This document shows, one piece after another, positions 8,444 through 16,418 of a stretch of DNA of 64,000 nt (positions are counted from its first letter, which is position 1; each line of letters begins with the position of its first letter). Under the pieces are notes generated by a model. The model was not told where the DNA came from, did not search any database, and worked only from the letters and a program-made list of their open reading frames with translations. The position numbers were made by a program, and so were the translations under genes. The DNA is from an uncultured Collinsella sp. (lineage in GTDB: Bacteria; Actinomycetota; Coriobacteriia; Coriobacteriales; Coriobacteriaceae): contig CAUFBM010000013.1 in assembly GCA_959023295.1 (NCBI GenBank), positions 1 through 64,000 on the forward strand. The letters run 5' to 3'.

Positions 8444-8581
8444 GTCTCAATCTGTAACATATGGAGACCAAATCGCCGTCTTACTGTTACAGATCGAGAC
8501 GAGTTACAGAACGCGCGTCGAATAATCTCAATCTGTAACAGGTAGAAGCGTTTTTGCCAGTCAGATGTTACAGATTGAGAT
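8444..8581. repeat. Hairpin array 1: two 57-bp palindromic units
   Basis: Units 8444-8500 and 8525-8581 are each 57 bp. They begin (A/G)TCTCAATCTGTAACA and end TGTTACAGAT(C/T)GAGA(C/T), with 25 variable bases between and a 24-bp spacer. The same units occur at 44684-44901 and 49597-49895. The array lies between the rightward luxR fragment and the leftward gene at 8652. Confidence 0.9.
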
Positions 8582-8651
8582 AAACGAAGGAGCGGTAGCG
8601 TTAAACAAGTCCGCCACAAAGTTATTCGGAGAGATCCGATCCTAGAGTTGT

Positions 8652-9005
8652 CTACCAGGTACGATATGTGCACTGATATTTTGTCTCAAACCCGGGCATC
8701 CCGTTGCCGCGTGGGCTTAACGCTGCACCCGTATAGAGAATCGTTTGCCCCGTACGAGAATACGAAGTTTTGAAAGACAGCCTCTTGTATGTCTGGTCGA
8801 AACAATCAACATTCTCGCTCGGGTGGTTCGCAGTGGAGAACGACTTGTAAGTGTCCAAGACGTCCGCTGTCACAAGACGACAAGGCGCGACAGAACCTGC
8901 ATCTGGTTTCGCCGTCGCACAAACGGGAATTGTGACCATCGACAGGGTAAGCATAAAACATGCGAACATTGCCTTCACAAAGTTCTTCGTTACATGGCGT
9001 TTCAT
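8652..9005 (-). CDS. Small exported protein of unknown function
   Basis: 117 residues. A basic start and hydrophobic stretch (KNFVKAMFACFMLTLSMVTI) ending near CATA-K give a convincing Sec signal peptide of about 32 residues. The mature part of about 85 residues has three cysteines and ends YQCTYRTW. ATG 9005 follows AGGAAAGG and lies only two bases after the stop of the ABC fusion gene, so the two are co-transcribed. A small secreted product beside a dedicated ABC transporter and a regulator suggests a bacteriocin or signalling peptide, but I recognise no family and this is inference. Confidence 0.75.
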   Translation of the reverse strand: MKRHVTKNFVKAMFACFMLTLSMVTIPVCATAKPDAGSVAPCRLVTADVLDTYKSFSTANHPSENVDCFDQTYKRLSFKTSYSRTGQTILYTGAALSPRGNGMPGFETKYQCTYRTW

Positions 9006-9007
9006 GG

Positions 9008-10921
9008 TTATCTTCCTTTCCTAGTTTTACTGTCGTTCGTCTTGAAAAGCTGCGCGTATACATTACCGATCCACTTCGAATCACGTCCCATTTCTCTGGT
9101 AACGACACGCGAGTCATCCCCTGTGAGCAATACGGAGGCATCGCAGAGCGATTCGAGGTTTCCGATAAGATGAGAAGAGATAATGACATGTGCTCCTCTA
9201 CCCGCTTCATCTCTAAGAGCATTCGAAACAATCGCAACGTGTCTCACATCGAGTGCATTCATGGGCTCATCCAAAAGGACGACTTCGCAATAGGACATAT
9301 ACGCCATCGCGACATTAAGTAATTGTCTATTTCCATCAGACAGCCTAGATACGGGCGTATTCTTCAACCCAGTCAAGTCAAAGCGATCAAGCACTTGGTC
9401 CAAAGTGCGAGGTGAATGCCAAATTCTCCTGCATCGGTCGAGATGAAAAGCGACGGTCATGTATGGAATCAATAGCGACGGCCTATTCGGAACCAAAAAG
9501 AATACCTTTCTCATTTCCTCACGGTCGACGCATACTTTTGCATGAAAACAGAGAGAACCTGACACGCGCACTGATGGCCCAGCATCTCCCCAAAGAGTAT
9601 TCAGTAGCGTAGTCTTGCCATGTCCATTTGGCGCGACAAGACCCCATATCTGGCCAGCGGGCATATCAAACTGCAATCCCTTTACCAGCTGGTTTTTTCC
9701 AACCGTCAACGCATCCAGCGACAGAGAGAGCAAGCTTTTCTCGCCCAAACTATCCGGGCGAATATGGTTCCAGGCCCAGCGATTCTTGCTTTTTAGACAC
9801 GAAAACGAAATGACCCCCAACGCGCAAACAGCAAACGCGCCCATCACGGCAAAGAGGCAGTGCGATGCACTGGCTTCAGGAACGAGAGATACCTCCGCTC
9901 CATTGGCGTAAGATGCGCCGCCGAGCGCAAACGAAGAGGCAGAATAGCTCGACACCATATACGGCAGCAACGCATGCCATGGAGCATCTTTGCTCGCATA
10001 AAACGGAAGCTGGCTTATGCCCCCCACAAGAGCGATCACCATGGACGAAATGGCCCTGTTTCTGCTTCCGGCGTACACGCACACGCTCAAGCAAGCAAAC
10101 ATCATCGACAGCACAGCTTCAAAGACGGCAAATAGCCCTAGCTGAACTAACACAGTTCTTTCGACTACGTCACCATACTGAATGAATACGACTGGGTACT
10201 CTGTCTGACCTACACCGTTAAACACCGTTGCCAATACAAAACAGGGAGCCAACGCCAGAACCAAAACCAGCATCGATGCAATACCAGAGACGAGAACGCG
10301 GCATGCATTCATCTCTAACTTTGACAACAACGCTCGATCGTAGAACCGCTTTCCATCCCCCTCAAGCGACATATAGAGGACGAGGACCGGGACCAAAAGC
10401 CACGCTATTGCAGGAACAGCGCCGCAATAATATGCGAGAAGAATCATCCCGGGCATTTTTGTTGTTGAGTCGTACGATTCCGGATGGGCCAGCATCGATA
10501 TGGCTCGGGGAAGACGTTCTTGGGCTTCAAGCGATAACTCCGAATCAACACCATTCAAATAACCGAGTCGGTATTCCTTGAGCAATAGATTGTCGTAATC
10601 GGCAATCGCATCGTAATACTCTCTGGAGTCCGCCTTGCTTTCAAGCGCCCGATCAAGGCACGCCCTTTCGTCGGCAATGATGCTGTTGAGCTCCTGTGGG
10701 GCAGTGTCATAAACGCCGTCAGAGACTTGAGAGACCAAAAGGGCTCTCTGGTCTTCGATGGAAGCTCTACCATATAGATAATCTGCTCCCGTTGGAACGG
10801 ATAGAAATACCGGGATGCAGAATACGAGCGCGAGCAGCGCCGTCAGCAACATAATTCCCCGGTTGCGCGCAAGAACTTCTAAATTAAGCCGTACATATGT
10901 GAGGCAATCACAGGTCTTCAC
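9008..10921 (-). CDS. ABC transporter with permease and ATPase fused in one chain
   Basis: 637 residues in the order membrane domain (about residues 1-385: several hydrophobic segments, with a large hydrophilic loop after the first, GADYLYGRASIEDQRALL...) then ATPase. The ATPase has Walker A APNGHGKTT, signature LSDGNRQLLNVA and Walker B VVLLDEPMNALD with an intact Glu. The ABC-2-like half-transporter with the permease first is uncommon in bacteria. I start it at GTG 10921, eight bases after GGAGG (10930-10934), rather than the upstream GTG 10948 that has no such site. Base composition is visibly A+T-richer than the flanking genes. Probably exports, or gives immunity to, the downstream exported peptide. 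Confidence 0.85.
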   Translation of the reverse strand: MKTCDCLTYVRLNLEVLARNRGIMLLTALLALVFCIPVFLSVPTGADYLYGRASIEDQRALLVSQVSDGVYDTAPQELNSIIADERACLDRALESKADSREYYDAIADYDNLLLKEYRLGYLNGVDSELSLEAQERLPRAISMLAHPESYDSTTKMPGMILLAYYCGAVPAIAWLLVPVLVLYMSLEGDGKRFYDRALLSKLEMNACRVLVSGIASMLVLVLALAPCFVLATVFNGVGQTEYPVVFIQYGDVVERTVLVQLGLFAVFEAVLSMMFACLSVCVYAGSRNRAISSMVIALVGGISQLPFYASKDAPWHALLPYMVSSYSASSFALGGASYANGAEVSLVPEASASHCLFAVMGAFAVCALGVISFSCLKSKNRWAWNHIRPDSLGEKSLLSLSLDALTVGKNQLVKGLQFDMPAGQIWGLVAPNGHGKTTLLNTLWGDAGPSVRVSGSLCFHAKVCVDREEMRKVFFLVPNRPSLLIPYMTVAFHLDRCRRIWHSPRTLDQVLDRFDLTGLKNTPVSRLSDGNRQLLNVAMAYMSYCEVVLLDEPMNALDVRHVAIVSNALRDEAGRGAHVIISSHLIGNLESLCDASVLLTGDDSRVVTREMGRDSKWIGNVYAQLFKTNDSKTRKGR

Positions 10922-10998
10922 AGCAAGCACCTCCGGTTCGCAACACACGAGTCGTCGGACCCGTTGTCCGGAAGTATCGCCTTCATCGTCAGAACTGT

Positions 10999-11041
10999 CT
11001 GTAGACGTGTAGGATGGATTTACAATCTTATTTGTCTACAG
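10999..11041. promoter_or_regulatory. Candidate operator upstream of the ABC fusion gene
   Basis: A perfect 8-bp inverted repeat, CTGTAGAC (10999-11006) and GTCTACAG (11034-11041), with centres 35 bp apart, lies in the 124-bp gap between the luxR stop and the ABC start. A binding site for the neighbouring LuxR protein is plausible but unproven. Confidence 0.4.
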
Positions 11042-11045
11042 GCTT

Positions 11046-12779
11046 CTACCTGCTATTTTCTATAACATCTGCCATAAGACTAAAAACCCTATCTCTAAGT
11101 TCACGCTCCGAGTGAACTCCAAGCAAGGCATAGCTCTTGCTCTTGGCCTCTTTGACGGTTCCCCGAGCAACGTTAAGATGCGCGCAAATCTCGGTGGTTC
11201 TATTGCCATCAAAAACGCATGTCATGATATCGGCATAAAGCGGCGTGAAACCAAGCCTCAAGAAGGCCTCACGCACGGTATCGCGTCGATCACCCACCCG
11301 AACCGTATCTTTCGAACGCAAGAATAGCAGCGAATTAGCCATAAGGATAAGTACGACAAGGAACGCAGTCACGCGTAAGGCAGGCATAAGGCCGCCAACG
11401 GCCTCACCGCTCCCAACGGACTCAAAGAAAATGTACAGTCGACTTACCACATCGTGAACCCAGAACGCTGCTCCAGCACCCACAGACACCGAAGAAAGGG
11501 TGAGTTCAGGCGAAAGGCACAAGTGCATTTCAGACATCCACCGTATAGCCGCACGGCAACACAGGGCCACAAGCACTATAGCTATCGATAGGATTATCGC
11601 ATCATGCTCAAAGCCGAAGCATACGAGGATTTCCTCGATGCCCATTCCAGACGCATACATAAACAGGAAGCAGACGAAGACTATCCTGCAGTTCTGATTG
11701 AACGATGAGGACCCCAGCGATTCTGAACGGTGATCATGGCCTTTTGTTGCGTCAAGATGCCACGCATCCTTTGACAAGAGAAGTCCAGCCGTCGCCTCTG
11801 AAATGCTTTTATATCCGGTTTTAGTCAAGGCCCGCGACAAATAGGTACGGGCAGTAGACGGGGAAATGTCCAAGGCAGAAGCAATCTCCTCGTACGTTTT
11901 TCCCTCTATCCTCATAGAGAAAACCGCGGACTCCCTTTGAGAAAAACCCGAAGCCGTAGGGATATCGGCAACTGCAGAGTGTTTTCCTCCTAATTTGGCG
12001 GCCGCAGAAAAAGCGCTCGTTAAGTCAGGGAAAAATCGCGTTATGGCCCTGGCAAGGATACTGCCCAAAACGGTAACCAGAAGCAATACGATCTCTTGAT
12101 GCCCACCAAAGCTCAGGAGCACAGCTCCGATGTTTATATTGCGCGAAAACAAACAATCCGTATCGAGAATAACGGCGGCATTACCAAACGCAAGAGGTTC
12201 GACGAGCAAGGCAGCAACCCCCATCTCGGCGTTAACGGAAAGGAAAGAACCGATGGAGTCCATCAACGGGACGAGAAGAAACTGAAGGCCAACAAGCAAA
12301 GCAATCAAGAGCACAACGGGGCTGTAAAGTGCGAGCTCAGGATACCCGTGGAGAGCAGAGCCATCGGCCACATGTTTCCCCTTTAATCCCGCACGTATGT
12401 TTGCGAATTCACCGCCAAGCGCCCAAGAACAGCAAGCGACAAGCAAGGGGGCTAGTAACAACAAAATGAACGCGAACGCCGAAACCACAACATGAAATTG
12501 ATGAAAGACATTAAGAGATATCGTGTACATCACAAGAAGTGCAATGTCTACGAGCATAAGTCCAAAAAGCCTTTTGGAAATACCCTGTCTCACAGGGCGA
12601 GAGATGAGGCCCACACAGAAGCCCGAAAGCAGATGCAGACCGATAAGAACGGTGCCAGAAAGGCCCGTATAAATACTTGGCGCCACACAATACAGACCAG
12701 CCGCCCCTATAAACAACATAATTGAATGCCAGAGGAACGAGCGCGTCACGCTTTGCAGGGTAGCTGCCTCGGTTGCCAT
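11046..12779 (-). CDS. Membrane-embedded LuxR-family regulator with two HTH domains
   Basis: 577 residues. The first half has about seven hydrophobic spans (SFLWHSIMLFIGAAGLYCVAP and following). At about residues 278-335 comes a LuxR helix-turn-helix (FSQRESAVFSMRIEGKTYEE, then IASALDISPSTARTYLSRAL). A second block of about four spans follows (IVFVCFLFMYASGMGIEEIL...), then a second, more diverged HTH at the C-terminus (LGFTPLYADIMTCVFDGNRT, TEICAHLNVARGTVKEAKSK). I start it at ATG 12779, ten bases after AGGAG; the longer frame to 12887 runs into the flanking 128-bp repeat. Membrane LuxR proteins with one C-terminal HTH are typical of Coriobacteriia; the tandem form is unusual. Confidence 0.88.
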   Translation of the reverse strand: MATEAATLQSVTRSFLWHSIMLFIGAAGLYCVAPSIYTGLSGTVLIGLHLLSGFCVGLISRPVRQGISKRLFGLMLVDIALLVMYTISLNVFHQFHVVVSAFAFILLLLAPLLVACCSWALGGEFANIRAGLKGKHVADGSALHGYPELALYSPVVLLIALLVGLQFLLVPLMDSIGSFLSVNAEMGVAALLVEPLAFGNAAVILDTDCLFSRNINIGAVLLSFGGHQEIVLLLVTVLGSILARAITRFFPDLTSAFSAAAKLGGKHSAVADIPTASGFSQRESAVFSMRIEGKTYEEIASALDISPSTARTYLSRALTKTGYKSISEATAGLLLSKDAWHLDATKGHDHRSESLGSSSFNQNCRIVFVCFLFMYASGMGIEEILVCFGFEHDAIILSIAIVLVALCCRAAIRWMSEMHLCLSPELTLSSVSVGAGAAFWVHDVVSRLYIFFESVGSGEAVGGLMPALRVTAFLVVLILMANSLLFLRSKDTVRVGDRRDTVREAFLRLGFTPLYADIMTCVFDGNRTTEICAHLNVARGTVKEAKSKSYALLGVHSERELRDRVFSLMADVIENSR

Positions 12780-12880
12780 AAAATCAAAGCTCCTAGATAG
12801 CATTTTGGTTATTTTAACATCGTTCCCGGCGTTAAAAAAACTGTTACCCGAATTAATCAATATCCCCCCTCCACCAAAAG

Positions 12881-13008
12881 GCACCACGCTGATCCTCCAT
12901 TTTTGGAAGCGATAACCTGCTAAAAAGGGACAGGTTTATTTTGGCAGGTTTTATCTGGGCAAACGCCAACCGCCGCAAGGGAGCTGCTTTCCCTCGCGGC
13001 GGTTTTCT
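12881..13008 (+). repeat. 128-bp direct repeat, right copy
   Basis: Near-identical to 8299-8426: the last codons of the luxR remnant (GTTLILHFWKR, stop at 12912-12914), the REP-like unit and the GC-rich hairpin. It closes the accessory block on its right side. Confidence 0.9.
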
Positions 13009-13018
13009 AGCAGAAAAA

Positions 13019-13143
13019 ACCAAGTGAGTAGGCTTTTTGCAGGAGGCCAAGCACGCCCCAAAACGCCACAGCCCTGACCTGCTGTTTTATTGGGCGCCAC
13101 CCGCGATGTGCTCGACAGATCCAAAAAAGTCTACTCACTTGGT
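13019..13143. repeat. Inverted-repeat element C (ACCTGC core)
   Basis: A 13-bp perfect terminal inverted repeat, ACCAAGTGAGTAG and CTACTCACTTGGT, extends to about 20 bp with one mismatch. The 125-bp element has GACCTGCTGTTTTA near its middle (about 13075), like the TACCTGCGGTTTTG core of the elements at 39032 and 52144. It lies between the luxR promoter region and the ABC permease terminator. Confidence 0.65.
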
Positions 13144-13164
13144 CTTGAGACTCATCAGTCAGGC

Positions 13165-13206
13165 AAAAAACGCCGCGAAGGGGGGCTGGACTCCCTTCGC
13201 AGCGGT
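13165..13206 (-). terminator. Terminator of the Bce-like ABC operon
   Basis: On the minus strand, CCGCTGCGAAGGG pairs with CCCTTCGCGGCG and is followed by TTTTTT, about 40 bp after the permease stop codon. Confidence 0.8.
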
Positions 13207-13242
13207 TGTTCGCACTGGTTTTGCAACGGTTTTGCTCGCTTG

Positions 13243-15495
13243 TTACTCGCTGTAGCGGGTGGCGATGGCAGCTTGTACCATGCCGGCGCTCATGAGGTAG
13301 GTCACCAGGAAGTAGCCACCGTATGCTGCCAGGAAGATTGCACAGGTGAGGCCCACGGTGCCGCCGATGCTCATATCTCCGAATATGCTCACTAGCTCGA
13401 TAATCACCTTGAGCGCCACAAAGGAGTGAGCCAGGCCCGCTGCCAGCGGGAACAGGAAGAACACCGCTTGCTGCGCCATCACCGAATGGCGAATCTGGCG
13501 GTCGTCGCAGCCGATCTGTGCCAGCACACGATAGCTGCGGCTGCCGTCGGCCACGTTGGAGAGTTGCTGGATCGACAGAATCGCCGCGCATGCAACGACC
13601 AATACAAAGCCGATGTAGATGGCTAGGTAGCTAATAAGACCGTTCATTTGCGCTGCTTGCACGTACATCTCGGAGCGTGTGATGAAGGTTCCCCACGACC
13701 CCGGCTCCTTGCCGTCAACGAGCAGATTGTCGAGCACAGTGTATTTAATACTCTCGTCTGCCTCGGTCGTATCCATCCCCTGTTTGTAGTTAACGAGCAG
13801 GCTACTGGAATACGGCTGCAGATTAAGTTGGGACAACAGCTCGTCGGCAACGACGACGGTACCCGGATTACTGCCCATCGCCGAGTTGGCGATGGCCGCC
13901 GTATCTTCGTCCGACTTATCGGCTGCGGGCTTGAGTGTATGCCCGCCCAAGGTGAGGGTATGGCCGTCGGCCATGTATTTGGTGTACAGGTCGACCAGCT
14001 CGCCGCCCATATCACACGTGAGCAGATACTGGTCGTGACCGATGTGCACCGGCTCCTCGCCCATCATCTGGCGCAGTTTGTTGTACTGGCTCGCCGGCGT
14101 CACAAACAGACCCATCGCATCGGCATTGCTACCCCCGAACGCCTTGGGAAGCTTTTCGCCCATGATCTTGCACATCTCACTTGGGGTCACCGAAGGATTC
14201 GAGCCGCCAACCGGGTAACTCAGATACGAATCGATCTGCACATGCTCACCGGCAATATCGGCGATATTGACCTTCTTGCTGGTCTCGTCGTTGTTGTCCG
14301 CCGACTTGCCCTTAATGCCGTCCGCAACGTTATCGGAATCGATACGATCGCCGTGCCATGGATCGCCGTGCCATGCGGGGTACAAATCGACCGTTGTATC
14401 GGCCAGCACCATGCGATCGGCTTCAGACGGATTGATGTACTCTTTGTAGTAGTCAAGCGTATCGGGCGTGTAATAGACATACGTCTGAGACACGTCAACA
14501 GGGTTATAGCGCTCCAGGTTCTCGTTCATCACGTTGGCAATCGACATACCGCACGTCACCGAGGTGATGGCCAAAAACAGGAGCATCGCGATGACGCCCA
14601 TCGAAAAGCACACCGTGTTGACCTTGGCCGCAAGCTGGCGCACGGTAAACATGTTGAGGCCGCGCCAATACACGCCGCGCAGGCTCTGCAGCAGCTTGAT
14701 GAGCATGCCTGAGAGTCCCCAGAACAGGGCAAAGGTGCCCACGGTAACCATAGCGGTCGTAATACCAAACTGGTTCATGGCCTCTTGCAGCTTGCTGTCC
14801 GTCGCGGTTAGCGGGAACCCATCACGTAGCAGACGGTAATAGGCCACGCCCACAAGCGCCACGCCCACGGCAAAGATGGCAATCGCAATCCAGGGGTTGC
14901 GTGTCTTGATGCTCTCGTTGCGACGCTCGGCACCCATAAGCTCGATAAGTTTGGTACGACGCACGGCGCGAAGGTTCAGCAGTAGCGTGAGCACAAACAT
15001 CACGAGCATGCAGACAAGGGTCAGGTTGAACGCATGCACCGAGAAAAAGAAGTGGAAATTGGCGATCTGCGTCTTAAAGAGCGAGGCCGTAAAGAACGTC
15101 ATGAGCTGGGAGAGTCCCACACCCAGCACAATGCCGGCGACAAAGGCCACGACCGACACTATCACGGTCTCGAGCGCCATGATCGTGGCGACGCGCCCGC
15201 GCCCCATGCCAAGCACCTGGTACAGGCCAAACTCCTTCTTGCGGCGTTTCATGATGAAGTTATTGGCGTACACCATCAAAAAGGCCATGACACCGGCCAA
15301 AAAGTACGTCAGGTCGCCGAGCATGCTGCCCATAACCTGCGCCAAGCCCTCTTCATCGATGCCGGCGATGTCAACCTGCATCGAGACGGTGTTAAAGGCA
15401 TAGAAGACCGTAACGCCCAGGGTGAGCGTCAAAAGGTAGACGAGGTAGTCGCGGCCGGCGCGGCGGACGTTGCCCCAAGCGAGTTTACAGAGCAT
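13243..15495 (-). CDS. FtsX-type ABC permease (BceB-like)
   Basis: 750 residues. The N-terminus LCKLAWGNVRRAGRDYLVYL is the usual opening of Bce/Vex-type permeases. Spans 2-4 follow within about the first 300 residues (YFLAGVMAFLMVYANNFIMKRRKKEFGLYQVLGMG), then a large extracytoplasmic region of about 270 residues and a C-terminal group of spans. Such permeases with their ATPase detect or remove peptide antibiotics acting on lipid II. I start it at ATG 15495, overlapping the ATPase by 11 bp; a GTG at 15507 is the alternative. The partner two-component system usual in Firmicutes is not seen here. Confidence 0.9.
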   Translation of the reverse strand: MLCKLAWGNVRRAGRDYLVYLLTLTLGVTVFYAFNTVSMQVDIAGIDEEGLAQVMGSMLGDLTYFLAGVMAFLMVYANNFIMKRRKKEFGLYQVLGMGRGRVATIMALETVIVSVVAFVAGIVLGVGLSQLMTFFTASLFKTQIANFHFFFSVHAFNLTLVCMLVMFVLTLLLNLRAVRRTKLIELMGAERRNESIKTRNPWIAIAIFAVGVALVGVAYYRLLRDGFPLTATDSKLQEAMNQFGITTAMVTVGTFALFWGLSGMLIKLLQSLRGVYWRGLNMFTVRQLAAKVNTVCFSMGVIAMLLFLAITSVTCGMSIANVMNENLERYNPVDVSQTYVYYTPDTLDYYKEYINPSEADRMVLADTTVDLYPAWHGDPWHGDRIDSDNVADGIKGKSADNNDETSKKVNIADIAGEHVQIDSYLSYPVGGSNPSVTPSEMCKIMGEKLPKAFGGSNADAMGLFVTPASQYNKLRQMMGEEPVHIGHDQYLLTCDMGGELVDLYTKYMADGHTLTLGGHTLKPAADKSDEDTAAIANSAMGSNPGTVVVADELLSQLNLQPYSSSLLVNYKQGMDTTEADESIKYTVLDNLLVDGKEPGSWGTFITRSEMYVQAAQMNGLISYLAIYIGFVLVVACAAILSIQQLSNVADGSRSYRVLAQIGCDDRQIRHSVMAQQAVFFLFPLAAGLAHSFVALKVIIELVSIFGDMSIGGTVGLTCAIFLAAYGGYFLVTYLMSAGMVQAAIATRYSE

Positions 15496-16270
15496 CGGAG
15501 CCCTCACCGCCCATCATGGCAACGACCTCCATAATGCGGTCGAAGAACTCTCGGCGGTCGGTGTCGCCGCGGCGCAGCTCGGTGAAGATCTTGCCGTCGC
15601 GAATAAACAGCACACGGCTCGTGTAGCTGGCGGCAAAGCTGTCGTGCGTGACCATGAGCACGGTGGCACGCAGGCGGCGGTTAAGCGCCTCCAGGCTCTC
15701 GAGCAGCAGGCGAGCGCTCTTGGAATCGAGGGCACCGGTGGGCTCGTCGGCCATGATCATGGTGGGGTCGGTGACGAGCGCGCGAGCCGCGGCAACGCGC
15801 TGCTGCTGACCGCCGGACATCTGGTAGGGATACTTGTCGAGCACCTGACTGATGGACAGGCGCGCGGCCACATCCTGCACGCGGGTCGAGATCTCTGCCG
15901 AGTTTGTGCGGGCGATAGTGAGCGGCAGGGCGATGTTCTCGCGTGCCGTGAGCGTATCGAGCAGGTTGGAGTCCTGGAAGATAAAGCCGAGCTCCTCGCG
16001 GCGGAACTGCGAGAGTTTGGCCTGCTTCATACGCGTCACGTCCTGGCCGTTGATGCGGATCATGCCACTTGTGGCGCTATCGATGGTCGACACGCAGTTG
16101 AGCAACGTCGACTTGCCCGAGCCCGAAGCGCCCATGATGCCCACGAACTCACCGCGGTTGACGGTAAAGCTGACGTCGTTGAGCGCACGGGTCACGTTGC
16201 CCAGCGCTCCATATACCTTTTCGAGATGCGCGACCTCCAGTACCGGGGTCGCCATGTGCGTGGTTTGCAT
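15485..16270 (-). CDS. ABC transporter ATP-binding protein (BceA/MacB-like)
   Basis: 261-residue ATPase with Walker A GASGSGKST, Q-loop FIFQDSNLLDTLT, signature MSGGQQQRVAAARAL, Walker B MIMADEPTGALD and switch VTHD. The ADEPTGALDS form is characteristic of the MacB/LolD/BceA group that partners FtsX-type permeases. ATG 16270 has AAAGGAC seven bases upstream. It overlaps the permease gene and forms a two-gene leftward operon, divergent from the Nudix-Vsr gene. Likely role: antimicrobial peptide resistance or cell-envelope export. Confidence 0.93.
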   Translation of the reverse strand: MQTTHMATPVLEVAHLEKVYGALGNVTRALNDVSFTVNRGEFVGIMGASGSGKSTLLNCVSTIDSATSGMIRINGQDVTRMKQAKLSQFRREELGFIFQDSNLLDTLTARENIALPLTIARTNSAEISTRVQDVAARLSISQVLDKYPYQMSGGQQQRVAAARALVTDPTMIMADEPTGALDSKSARLLLESLEALNRRLRATVLMVTHDSFAASYTSRVLFIRDGKIFTELRRGDTDRREFFDRIMEVVAMMGGEGSDAL

Positions 16271-16418
16271 ACCGAGTCCTTTCTTGCGATTAGTCTACGG
16301 CATCTATAGTCGCAAGAAGCCGAGTCGGCTACCATCGATATGGCTTACGCTTGCCTTACCGTTGTGTAAGGTACGGGTAGCTAGCCTGCCACGTGTTGAT
16401 ATTGAGAGAGGACTCCTG

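Noticed and set aside
12780..12887. Longer start for the membrane LuxR gene
   Set aside because: The 5' part of that frame runs into the 128-bp direct repeat and lacks a ribosome site; ATG 12779 has AGGAG at good distance.
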